From an uncultured Helicobacter sp. (GTDB lineage: Bacteria; Campylobacterota; Campylobacteria; Campylobacterales; Helicobacteraceae), in assembly GCA_944323645.1 (NCBI GenBank), contig CALUTE010000002.1, forward strand, positions 81,612 to 145,611: a stretch of DNA of 64,000 nucleotides, in the 5' to 3' direction. This document shows, piece by piece, positions 15,716 through 24,105 of the stretch. The notes below the pieces were generated by a model, which was not told the origin of the DNA, ran no database searches, and saw only the letters and a program-made list of their open reading frames with translations. How positions within the stretch are numbered: position 1 is the first letter of the stretch; each line of letters begins with the position of its first letter. Made by a program: the position numbers and the translations under genes.

Positions 15716-16372
15716 TTAGAGAGTTTTACCCCCCCCCCGATAATTATTAGAATGTACAGCATACATAGAAGCTATGGCATTAAGATCTTCTAATGTATTA
15801 TGATAGAGGACACTATGTGAGGGTATGCAGGTATTGTGCGCAAGAAGCATATTGCTCCCTAGAAAACTTTCTTGCCCAATTGTGCAATTGCCATTAATAA
15901 CGCTTGCAGTAGAAATATGGCAAAAGTCTTCCACCACACAATCATGCTCAATCAAGGCTTTCGAGTTGATGATACAAGCTCTGCCGATTGTAGCATTTGC
16001 GTTGATAAGAGCGTGGTGCATAACAATACTTCCTTCTTGGATTGTAGCACTTCTTGCGACATAGGCAAGAGGCGAAATAATAGAGGGGAGATTATAACCT
16101 GTTTTTCTTAAAGTCTTATAAAGATTCACGCGCTTAGCGGCACTCTGTATCTGCCCCAGTGCAATGAAAGCAGACTGAACATCTTGAAAGATTCTCTTCA
16201 AATCCTCATCGCCACCAAGTATATCATAGCCAAGCACTTTTCGCACTCCAGAATCTAGCAGCGCACCATCAATAATACCATAGATTTCATAACGTCCTTC
16301 CTGCTCGATGACATCAATACACGCGCGCGCATGCCCTCCACCACCGATAATAAGAAGTTTTGGCTTAGGCAT
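15716..16372 (-). CDS. PglD/NeuD-like sugar acyltransferase with phase-variable tail
   Basis: A 218-residue protein. The N-terminal Rossmann-like part is LLIIGGGGHARACIDVIE, followed by hexapeptide repeats with the catalytic His in INSKALIEHDCVVEDFCHIS, as in PglD/NeuD N-acetyltransferases acting on UDP-4-amino-4,6-dideoxy sugars. This matches its position right after the LegC-like aminotransferase (8-base overlap). A 10-G tract (15729-15738) lies at residue ~212. With 10 or 11 G the protein ends normally. With 9 or 12 G about 90 residues are added, ending in a hydrophobic segment (WLFLLCGFCACFFMALAY) and finishing at 15457, 21 bases before the ACP start. Confidence 0.88.
   Translation of the reverse strand: MPKPKLLIIGGGGHARACIDVIEQEGRYEIYGIIDGALLDSGVRKVLGYDILGGDEDLKRIFQDVQSAFIALGQIQSAAKRVNLYKTLRKTGYNLPSIISPLAYVARSATIQEGSIVMHHALINANATIGRACIINSKALIEHDCVVEDFCHISTASVINGNCTIGQESFLGSNMLLAHNTCIPSHSVLYHNTLEDLNAIASMYAVHSNNYRGGGKTL
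15729..15738. repeat. Homopolymer tract, 10 C (G on coding strand)
   Basis: At the very end of the PglD/NeuD-like gene. 10 or 11 G end the protein, 9 or 12 G add a ~90-residue tail with a membrane-like segment that fills 15457-15728. Confidence 0.9.
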
Positions 16373-17630
16373 TGCAAGACTTTATGATGTGGATTCTAGC
16401 AGAACTAGGGAGATTTATGATGCAATCACGCAATATTTTAGCATTTTTTAGAGAATCGCTTTGTGCGGATTGATACATTGGACATTCATTGTTGAGCTTC
16501 CAAATAGGGCGTGTCATCACTCCATTTGTATTACTTAGCTCCAAGAATCTATCGCGCTCGTGTTTAGATTCTAGTTTGATAGCATTAAGCCAAAAGTTTG
16601 GCTTTGTCCCAGCTCGCGCGCCGATAAATTCTACTCCTGTATATGAGGCGAAAAACTCCGCATACATTTGTGCTATCTCTGCCTTTTCGTTCAAAAACTT
16701 AGGAAGCAGCTCAATCTGTGCGCATGCAAGGGCGGCATTAATATTTGGCAAGCGATAGTTAAACCCAAGCTCATCGTGGTTGTATTCGTATGGGTGAGAG
16801 ATTTTGGCGGTTGTAGTGAGGTGTTTTAGGCGTTTAGCAAGCGCAGAATCTTGTGTGAGTATCGCGCCTCCACCTCCACAAGTGATTGTTTTGTTGCCAT
16901 TAAAGCTTAGAATCCCGCATACGCCAAATGTCCCGGTATGGCGCAAGTTGCTCGCTATGCTTTGTGTGCTTTTTTGGGCTATATTTTGTACTTTTGCAGT
17001 GTGTGCTGCCAAAGTGTCTGTTTGTAGATTCTCATCTATAAGATAGCTTCCTAGACTTTCTGCAGAATCTTCAATAAGCGCAATCCCCCATTCTTCACAG
17101 ATGGCACTAATCTCTTGGATTCTTCCGGGGTGTCCAAACGTATGCATAGGTACGCAAGCTTTTATGGTTTTGCCACTATGCTTGTTGATAAGTTTGCCTT
17201 CTTTTTGTATGCCAAAAGTTTCAAGAAATATCCTCAGCGCACTTGGTGAGAGGCTTAAGGTATCCATATCGACATCGATATATATGGGGCGAGCACCCGT
17301 ATAAGAGATTGCATTGCTTGTAGCGATGAAGCTTAAAGGTTGCGTGATAACTTCACAGCTAGAATCCACTCCAAGTGCGTGTAGAGCGATATGTAGCGCC
17401 GAAGTGCCATTGGTTGTAGCGATGGCGTACGCACTTCCGCAAAAGCTTGCAATATCGCGCTCAAACCGATCCACAAATGCACCCACACTTGAGACAAATC
17501 CCGTATCGATACATTCCTCAAGATAGCGTTTTTCATTACCGATAAAATAGGGCTGATGAAGTGGGATAAAATCTTTAGGTTCATCATAAAGCTTTCGGAT
17601 AAAGTGCAGTATATCGATATAGTCTTTCAA
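16365..17630 (-). CDS. LegC-like sugar-nucleotide aminotransferase (DegT/DnrJ family)
   Basis: A PLP-dependent aminotransferase of about 421 residues. It has FIPLHQPYFIGNEKRYL, DTGFVSSVGAFVDRFE and TTNGTSALHIALHALG, which match the LegC group (UDP-4-keto-6-deoxy-GlcNAc 4-aminotransferase). The Schiff-base Lys is in SFNGNKTITCGGGGA. I start at TTG 17628-17630, preceded by GGAG, because family members begin there. A GTG at 17667-17669, directly after the upstream stop, would add 13 residues. It is paired with a LegB-like dehydratase upstream and a PglD-like acyltransferase downstream. No LegG/LegI/LegF genes are in the window, so the product could be a 4-amino sugar rather than legionaminic acid. 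Confidence 0.88.
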   Translation of the reverse strand: MKDYIDILHFIRKLYDEPKDFIPLHQPYFIGNEKRYLEECIDTGFVSSVGAFVDRFERDIASFCGSAYAIATTNGTSALHIALHALGVDSSCEVITQPLSFIATSNAISYTGARPIYIDVDMDTLSLSPSALRIFLETFGIQKEGKLINKHSGKTIKACVPMHTFGHPGRIQEISAICEEWGIALIEDSAESLGSYLIDENLQTDTLAAHTAKVQNIAQKSTQSIASNLRHTGTFGVCGILSFNGNKTITCGGGGAILTQDSALAKRLKHLTTTAKISHPYEYNHDELGFNYRLPNINAALACAQIELLPKFLNEKAEIAQMYAEFFASYTGVEFIGARAGTKPNFWLNAIKLESKHERDRFLELSNTNGVMTRPIWKLNNECPMYQSAQSDSLKNAKILRDCIINLPSSARIHIIKSCNA

Positions 17631-17669
17631 ATGTGTCTCCAGCAAAAATCTAGCCCTATTGTATAGCAC

Positions 17670-19158
17670 CTAGCCTTTAGAGTTTTTGAAAATACGTTTA
17701 AAAGCTTGCAAGAATAAAAAAGTCTTTGGCATAAAATAGGCAAGCTTCGCGCGTTTGCTTACAAGCTGCATATAGGGCTCTAATGGCTTTAACAGGGAGC
17801 GGATATTTCTTGGATCAGCACTAAAAGTAGTGCCACCAAATGCATAGATTGCGCGCACTTGTAGAAACGCAATAAGCTTATTTTTTAGCGATTTGTCTTC
17901 TAGAGTGCTAATAAACTCAAGCAATCCTAGGCAAATATGCGCACAAGAGTAAGCGAAGTTGTAGTGTTTGATGAGATAGCCATCGTATTTGAAAGCTTGC
18001 ACAAGTGGTAGCATTGTGGGTGGGTAGGTGGTACGAAATACTCCTATAGATTCTCCATGTGTCGAGGTGGAGTCGGTATGAAGACGATAGAGATAGAGTG
18101 CGTTTGGTATGATTTTGATTTGTTTTGCTTTGGCAAAAAGTATCATACCAAAGAGTGCATCTTCACTCTCGATAGTGGCATAAAAACGCAGATTCTGCAG
18201 TAACGCAGTGCGAAAGAGCCCCACTGCTACAAACGAGAATCCGCTAGCGTTTTGTCGCTCCCAAAGTGCAAGCGCACTAAAACTTTGTGCTGTTATTTGC
18301 TCGCTATTTAAATGCAGTGTTTCTAGCAGTGAAGGGTAGGGCTGGCATTTGCTAGAATCTAGAGGGGGCTCGTAGTGGTACCTAACATCGTGCCAAGCAA
18401 TATCACAATCGCCTATTGTTTCTATACAGGTTTGTATGCATAAGGGGTCTAGCATATCATCGGCATCAAGAAAATGGATATATTCTACATCTTTTGGCGG
18501 TGTGGGGGAGTGTGAAAAAACAAAAAAGGTATCGATACTATAATCGATTGGCTTATTGAAGATTACTTGGGTTTGTGGGTTTTGTCGGCTGGAGTTTTGT
18601 GCTTGGGCTTGATTTTGGCTAGATTTTGTGAAGGTGGTTTTTGTGGATTCTGTTGGAGATTGTTGATTGTTACTATCTGGGTTAGATACTGCCCCCCCCC
18701 CTAAGAGAAATTATCGGCTCTCCTGTGAGGTAGCTTATATTGTTGTGGCTTAGTGCATTTGGCTTTAGAATCGCGCGAAAGAGATAGGGCGCATTTGCGC
18801 TAGAATCCACAAAACTAGATTCTAGCAAGTCAGAATCTAGGGGCTTAGATTCTGGTATGATTGGCAGAAGTTCTACCCCACCAAAGATATATTCAATCCC
18901 AGCATTGCGCGCGCTACCTTGCCCACTATTACTTTTGGATATGATTGTTATGCGTTTGTCGCTGTTGAAATATTCTTTGGCGATTTGCAGGCTTGAATCC
19001 GTACTGCCATCATCAACTATGATAATTTCAAGATTCTCATAGCTTTGATTTAGTACAGATTCTATGGCATCGCCAAGATAGGCTTTTGTGTTGAAACAGG
19101 GGATAATCACTGCGACTTTTGGTTGTGTGGCTAGATTTTGGTTGTGCGTGTTGTGCAT
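17670..19158 (-). CDS. GT2 family glycosyltransferase, frame broken at G tract (OFF as sequenced)
   Basis: The N-terminal part (18682-19158) is a GT-A fold start: VAVIIPCFNTKAYLGDAIES, VDDGSTDSS, GQGSARNAGIEY. The 10-G tract (18692-18701) then leads to an immediate stop (RGGGSI). With 9 or 12 G the frame continues through a Gln/Ser/Thr-rich linker into VEYIHFLDADDMLDPL, which carries the DxD-type nucleotide-sugar/metal motif, and on to 17670, giving ~496 residues. The downstream frame, open alone from 18455, includes a C-terminal half with WHDVRYHYEP and FGMILFAKAK. It is inactive as sequenced because the DxD segment is lost. It probably transfers the locus sugar to a glycan. Confidence 0.85.
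18692..18701. repeat. Homopolymer tract, 10 C (G on coding strand)
   Basis: ON/OFF switch within the GT2 glycosyltransferase: 10 G stops, 9 or 12 G restores a full-length protein including DADD. Confidence 0.92.
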
Positions 19159-19228
19159 TGAAGCTCCTTGAAGTGTATTGTGTAATGAAGTATAACCTAA
19201 TTCAAGATATTTGTGGTGTGTTTTGGAG

Positions 19229-19253
19229 TTAGCACTCTTAGAGTGAGTGCTAA
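19229..19253. promoter_or_regulatory. CIRCE-like inverted repeat
   Basis: TTAGCACTC and GAGTGCTAA, the exact arms of the HrcA operator (CIRCE), separated by 7 bases instead of the usual 9. It lies 3 bases after the stop of the radical SAM gene and about 70 bases upstream of the GT2 start. It could be an HrcA site or simply an intercistronic hairpin. No T run follows on either strand. Confidence 0.45.
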
Positions 19254-19256
19254 AAG

Positions 19257-20367
19257 TTATAAAAAATTATCTTGTAGTAAATGCTCGGGTATTGTACCCT
19301 GCAAAAGCTCATCAATAGCGATATTATATGAGATTGCGCGGCAGTTTTCGCAAGCACCTTTGGCAAATTTTTCATTAAGCCTTGCTATCACTTCACTATG
19401 ACGCGCTGCATTCCATAATTCGCCAAAGCGTGCGTCATTTAGATTACCAATACTAAAAGTTTTATCGCCAATAAGAGGTTGGCACAAATACACTTCGCCA
19501 TCGTAGTTTATAAATGCATTGCTTCGCATAAGGATAGCATTGCATAAAAAGCTTTTTTGGAGCTTAGGAATATAGGTGCTGCCATAGTGTCCTATGTTGT
19601 TGTTTTTTACATTGATAAGATTGGTAGTGGCTGGGTTGATTGCTTGAAGTCCTTGTTCAATTTGCTGTAAGACATCATCTTTTTGTTCTTGTGTCAGATC
19701 GATGGCGCGTTTTTCGTAATCGATTGCTGGGATAAAAATAATATAATCAAATCCTTCACTCATAGCCTTTTGATATGTGTTGAAAATTTCTTTGTAGTTG
19801 ATTGCATTGATAACGCAGCGAGCACCTACAATAAGAGTGCTATCGGCAGTTTTTAGTTTTTTGGGGAGGGAGAATTGTCCTTCAAAATGCTTTGCACCAA
19901 CAATGGCTTGGTATTGCTTCTCTTTAGTAGAATATACTGACACAGCGATATAATTAAATCGGCGCAAAAGGTCATAGTGTTCTTGTTTGATTGCAACCGA
20001 ATTGGTAATAAGGGCGACTTCGATTCCAGAATCTAACAAAGCTCTAGCGTGCATATCCCATTTGCTTAGTGTTGTTGGCTCACCGCCACCAGAGAGATAT
20101 ACTGCTTTTGTGCCAAGATCGCGCAGATCTTTGATTGTTTGGGTAATAATTGTATCGCTAAGGCGGGATTTGTTTTTGCGTCTTTGTCCATAGCTGCAGT
20201 GAATACAGTTGTAATTACAACTCGCACACCAGTGGAACTCTACTGCTATAGGTGGCAAACTCTCTAGTATATGCCCCCCCCCCCTTAAAAATCCGGCTTT
20301 GAACAGCTTGGTAATGGGGTAAAATCTTGCGCGGATCAAGTAGGTGTGTTAGATTGATATTTTGCAT
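19257..20367 (-). CDS. Radical SAM/SPASM protein, frame shifted at N-terminal G tract (OFF from its ribosome site)
   Basis: The core has CASCNYNCIHC (the CX3CX2C cluster motif), LSGGGEPTT, and a SPASM-like C-terminus (NYDGEVYLCQPLIGD, ACENCRA). The best start is ATG 20365-20367 with GGAG 5 bases upstream (MQNINLTHLIDPRKILPHYQ). With the sequenced 11 G at 20274-20284 that frame stops after ~48 codons. With 10 or 13 G it joins the radical SAM domain. In the sequenced phase only a TTG at about 20339, without a clear ribosome site, is in frame with the domain. The family includes enzymes modifying sugars or peptides. The substrate here is unknown. Gene position between LegB and GT2 suggests a sugar-related role. 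Confidence 0.82.
20274..20284. repeat. Homopolymer tract, 11 C (G on coding strand)
   Basis: About 28 codons after the radical SAM start codon. 10 or 13 G is ON, the sequenced 11 G is OFF. Confidence 0.92.
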
Positions 20368-20375
20368 AAAGACTC

Positions 20376-21386
20376 CTATAAATTGTAGATATTAGTTTTG
20401 TATTTAGCGAGGTTTGTTTTGTCGCTAAACCAAGCAATTGTTTCTTGCAAACCTTCTTTTAGGGTGTATTTTGGCATAAAGTTGGTTAGGGACTGTATCT
20501 TGGTATTATCGCACTTAAGGCGAAAAACTTCGCTTTTTTGTGGGCGGATTCTTTGAGTATCGCTGATAAACTCCACATCGCTTTGCATTAGATCTTTGAT
20601 GAGAATCAGGGTATCATAAACGCTTATTTCTGTATTAGATCCGATGTTTATCACTTCACCAATGGTTTTTGGGCTAAGAGCTAAAGCAATAAAACCAGCA
20701 CACGTGTCTTTGACATAGTTAAAATCTCTTGTTGGGCTTGTATCGCCAAGTTTTATGGATTTTGCACCACTTGCTATTTGGGTGATGATTGTAGGGATAA
20801 CTGCCCTTGCACTTTGGCGTGGTCCATATGTGTTGAAAGGGCGCGCGATTGTAAGTGGTAATCCAAAGGCACTATGAAAGCTCATAGCGATAGCATCAGC
20901 TCCTATTTTGCTTGCTGAGTAGGGACTTTGGGGTTGGAGTGGATGCTCTTCGTTTATGGGTACATATTGGGCTGTGCCATAGACTTCACTTGTGCTTGTA
21001 TGGATAATGCGCTCGATTCCAGATTCTAGGGCGGCTTGGCAGATATTTAGCGTGCCTTTGATGTTTGTATCGACATAACTATCAGGGGCAACATACGAAT
21101 AGGGAATAGCAATAAGTGCAGCAAGATGAAAGAGAATATGTACATCTTTGCAGATATGCTTGCAAAAATGTGGGTCGCGCACATCACCGCTAATAACTTC
21201 AATAGAATCTAGGCATTCTATATCTTCAAGCCAACCCCAAGAATTGAATGAATTATAAAAACTTAGTGCTTTGATATGGGCATTATAAAAAGGGGAATCT
21301 GGATTTTTAGACTCATTATATAGAGCTTGCGTGAGATGTGAGCCTATGAAGCCATCTGCACCAGTGATAAGAAGTGTTTTTTGCAT
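20376..21386 (-). CDS. LegB-like NAD-dependent 4,6-dehydratase
   Basis: An extended SDR of 336 residues. It has LLITGADGFIGSHL at the N-terminus, TSTSEVYGTA, catalytic SPYSASKIGAD, and RPFNTYGPRQSARAV, all characteristic of the LegB group (UDP-GlcNAc 4,6-dehydratase, retaining). The C-terminal segment PTRDFNYVKDTCAGF is also family-typical. Frame extends to 21434, but ATG 21384-21386 with an AAAAGGA site precedes the Rossmann motif directly. It is the first gene of the sugar operon, 60 bases from the helicase stop. The product is a 4-keto-6-deoxy sugar nucleotide for the LegC-like enzyme. Confidence 0.88.
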   Translation of the reverse strand: MQKTLLITGADGFIGSHLTQALYNESKNPDSPFYNAHIKALSFYNSFNSWGWLEDIECLDSIEVISGDVRDPHFCKHICKDVHILFHLAALIAIPYSYVAPDSYVDTNIKGTLNICQAALESGIERIIHTSTSEVYGTAQYVPINEEHPLQPQSPYSASKIGADAIAMSFHSAFGLPLTIARPFNTYGPRQSARAVIPTIITQIASGAKSIKLGDTSPTRDFNYVKDTCAGFIALALSPKTIGEVINIGSNTEISVYDTLILIKDLMQSDVEFISDTQRIRPQKSEVFRLKCDNTKIQSLTNFMPKYTLKEGLQETIAWFSDKTNLAKYKTNIYNL

Positions 21387-21446
21387 AAAAAATCCTTTTG
21401 ACCAAGATTGTAGCATAAATTGGGTTCTTTGCAAAGATTTGATGCG

Positions 21447-23309
21447 TTAGATTTGTATGGTTTGTGAAGGGGTTGCCACAAACAAGGAGCGAGAGGTTTG
21501 CCTGTTATTTAGAGATGTGGCATTGTCTTGTTTGCTATACTGGATTTTGATTGTATCTAGAGGGTAGGGTTTTGCACAGTGTAAAATCTCGCTTAAAAAT
21601 TGTCCTTTGAATTTTATCCAATAGTGATAATCACACACAATGATAAGTTGTTGCTTTATGCGACTTATAGCGACATTTAAGGCGTGAGCGGCATTTTTGT
21701 TATGAGAATTGGTAAGATAGTGGTGGAGCATAACGGGCGAAAATACAACACAATCAAACTCCTGTCCTTGCGAGCTGTGAATTGTCCAAACATAGCGATA
21801 TGGCACACCATAAGCACTAATGAGTTTGCGCTGCTGTACAAAGGGTGTAATTACAGCAATATCTTTATATATGGATTCTAGTGCTGGAAAAATATGTGCT
21901 ATGGTTTGTGCTTCGGTCTGATTGGACTTATCTTGTATGGCAGCATTTGGGCAATCGATATAGTATAGTTCTGTGGGCTCTTGCCTGCCTTTTAAGCCAT
22001 TTTGATAAATATGAGTATCAAGAATCTTGGCAAGATTATCGCCGTAGCGATGTGTTTTGCGTAAGATACTAAGTGTGGTGTGCTTAAAATGCAATGCACT
22101 GCATTGGGTTTTATGAAAGATAGGTGCACTATCTATTTGTGGTGCAGCAAAAAACTCTTCCAAAAACAGGGCAGAGAGATTAAAAAGGTTTGCCCAAATA
22201 TATTCACCCTTAATTTTTGCAGGTGGAATCTCACAAATAGGCATAAGCTGCTTGTGGTCACCAAGTAGCGTGATTGGTGCTTTTTGGGTGGTTAAAGTGA
22301 GGGCTTTAATAAGTGGTGTGAAAGCGCATTCGTCTAAAAAGAAATGAACAAACTCTATATCAATAGTTTTATAACGTTTGATAAAACCATCAATTGTCAT
22401 TCCTACAACAAGCGTCTCCTTGAGACGAGTCTTTAAGCTTACTGTGCTAAAAAGGCTTTGGGGTTGTTTTGCTTGCAGGATTTGAGGGTCGCATACTTCA
22501 ATAAAATTTTCCAAAAATACATTGCTTGGCGTGCCTAAACGCAGAATTTTTTCACGATTTAACCCTAATGCGTCAAATTTTTTTATTAATGTACACATAA
22601 CTTGTTCAAGAGCGCTGTTGGTAGGAGCAAGAACACAAACACGCATATCGCGATAAATATAATACAACAGAGCTTCAAAAAGCACCACTTGTGTTTTGCC
22701 GCTGCCTGGAGCACCCCAAACATAGCTAAAAGGGCACGATAGAACTGTATAAAGTGCTTCTTCTTGTTCTTGATTTAGATAGCTAGGAGGGGTATATACT
22801 TCATTTGTGCTAGAATCTTGACTTGAGCTAATATTAGATTCTATATTAGATTCTTGGGTAGGTGCCACATTTTGCTTTTGATATATGCGTTGTTGTATGG
22901 GAAACTTATGGGTTTTTGGGAGTGCTAGATAATTTGATTCTTCAAAAAAATCTTTAAGATTGAGGATCAAAAATTTCAAATCGCTAAAAAGTTTAACACT
23001 ATCTTTATATGCTATGATTTGCTCAAGGAGCATAGAATCTAGGCATTCAATAGTAAGTAACCCTAGTTTTTCGTTGTAAAACAAGATATTGAAGCCATCT
23101 TTATCATTGAGTGCGAGATAGTGCTGTTTTATTTCTAGCATCAATGTGTCAGGGTTTAGGAATCGCGTTTTGATAAAAAAATTGAGAAGATTCTCATCGA
23201 TTTGAAGTTGCAGAATTTGTAATTGCTCACAACCAAGATTATTAGAGGCTAAATATTCGTAATATACTGTTGCTGCATTTAGGACAGCATTTTTAGCTTG
23301 AGTGATCAT
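21447..23309 (-). CDS. Superfamily 1 (Upf1-like) DNA/RNA helicase
   Basis: A 620-residue ATPase with Walker A VWGAPGSGKTQVV (about residue 196), Walker B FLDECAF, motif III LLGDHKQLMPI, and C-terminal motifs TIHSSQGQEFDCVVFSP and NVAISRIKQQLIIV. The first ~150 residues have no recognised domain. It is 11 bases from dapB and probably co-transcribed. Substrate unknown. DNA repair or RNA-related helicase activity is the family expectation. Confidence 0.85.
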   Translation of the reverse strand: MITQAKNAVLNAATVYYEYLASNNLGCEQLQILQLQIDENLLNFFIKTRFLNPDTLMLEIKQHYLALNDKDGFNILFYNEKLGLLTIECLDSMLLEQIIAYKDSVKLFSDLKFLILNLKDFFEESNYLALPKTHKFPIQQRIYQKQNVAPTQESNIESNISSSQDSSTNEVYTPPSYLNQEQEEALYTVLSCPFSYVWGAPGSGKTQVVLFEALLYYIYRDMRVCVLAPTNSALEQVMCTLIKKFDALGLNREKILRLGTPSNVFLENFIEVCDPQILQAKQPQSLFSTVSLKTRLKETLVVGMTIDGFIKRYKTIDIEFVHFFLDECAFTPLIKALTLTTQKAPITLLGDHKQLMPICEIPPAKIKGEYIWANLFNLSALFLEEFFAAPQIDSAPIFHKTQCSALHFKHTTLSILRKTHRYGDNLAKILDTHIYQNGLKGRQEPTELYYIDCPNAAIQDKSNQTEAQTIAHIFPALESIYKDIAVITPFVQQRKLISAYGVPYRYVWTIHSSQGQEFDCVVFSPVMLHHYLTNSHNKNAAHALNVAISRIKQQLIIVCDYHYWIKFKGQFLSEILHCAKPYPLDTIKIQYSKQDNATSLNNRQTSRSLFVATPSQTIQI

Positions 23310-23320
23310 AGCCTAACCAC

Positions 23321-24088
23321 TTAGGCAAAAACATCATCGATTTCATAAATATTTGCTTTTTTATCTCTAATCCACAGTGCGCATTCTAAGGCGCCTTTGG
23401 CAAATGTCTCTCTACTAGTGGCATTGTGTATAAATTCAAGATATTCGCCATCAAGATAAAATCCTACACAATGCCTACCAGCTACATCTCCACCACGCAA
23501 CGAAAGAACACTGATCTCACCTTGTTTGCGCTCACCCATTTTTGTCCTATCAGTAACCAAAACTTTTTTCAGTGTAGTTTTACGTGCTTTAGCACAGGAT
23601 TCTGCAAGGCTTAGAGCAGTGCCACTTGGGGCATCTTTTTTGAAGCGGTGGTGTATTTCACTGATTTCTATGTCTGCGTGTTTAAGTCTGCTTGCCACCT
23701 CTGCTACAACTTTACGCAAGACTGCGACTCCAAGTGACATATTGGAAGCATAAAGAATTGGGACTTTTTTGGAGCAAGCTTCCATAAGCTTAAACTCTTC
23801 ATCATCTAAACCAGTAGTGCCAATAATGCATGGAATAGGCTTTTTGCTAGATTTTAATGCATTGAGTAGGGCATTTGTTGCTTCTTGTGAGCTAAAATCG
23901 ATAATTACATCACAGCAGCCCATAAACTCTTCAAAGTTATTTGTAACAAAACTACTCTTTGGTAGGCTGAAATCCAACTTTCGACGAACAAAAATTGCAC
24001 CAACTTCGATATTTTTAGATTGTAGTGCTTGCTTTATAATGAGTTGTCCAACTCTTCCGCTACCCCCAAAAATGCCAATTTTTAACAT
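23321..24088 (-). CDS. dapB: 4-hydroxy-tetrahydrodipicolinate reductase
   Basis: A 255-residue DapB. NAD(P)-binding IGIFGGSGRVGQLI at the N-terminus, catalytic EIHHRFKKDAPSGTALSLAE, and GTTGLDDEE in the middle. It makes tetrahydrodipicolinate in the lysine/meso-diaminopimelate pathway for peptidoglycan. It lies 17 bases after trxB and is likely transcribed with trxA-trxB-dapB-helicase. Confidence 0.96.
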   Translation of the reverse strand: MLKIGIFGGSGRVGQLIIKQALQSKNIEVGAIFVRRKLDFSLPKSSFVTNNFEEFMGCCDVIIDFSSQEATNALLNALKSSKKPIPCIIGTTGLDDEEFKLMEACSKKVPILYASNMSLGVAVLRKVVAEVASRLKHADIEISEIHHRFKKDAPSGTALSLAESCAKARKTTLKKVLVTDRTKMGERKQGEISVLSLRGGDVAGRHCVGFYLDGEYLEFIHNATSRETFAKGALECALWIRDKKANIYEIDDVFA

Positions 24089-24105
24089 ATAATTTCCCTT
24101 ATATT

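Noticed and set aside
15457..15762. 101-residue gene with its own start at 15762
   Set aside because: Better explained as the alternative tail of the PglD-like enzyme; the start lies inside that gene without a ribosome site.
17670..18455. Separate 261-residue gene
   Set aside because: It is the second half of the GT2 glycosyltransferase; with 9 or 12 G at 18692 the frames join exactly and include the DADD motif just upstream.
1..21386. Mobile element or genomic island with integrase
   Set aside because: No transposase, integrase, tRNA end or flanking direct repeat is visible; the accessory nature rests on gene content only.
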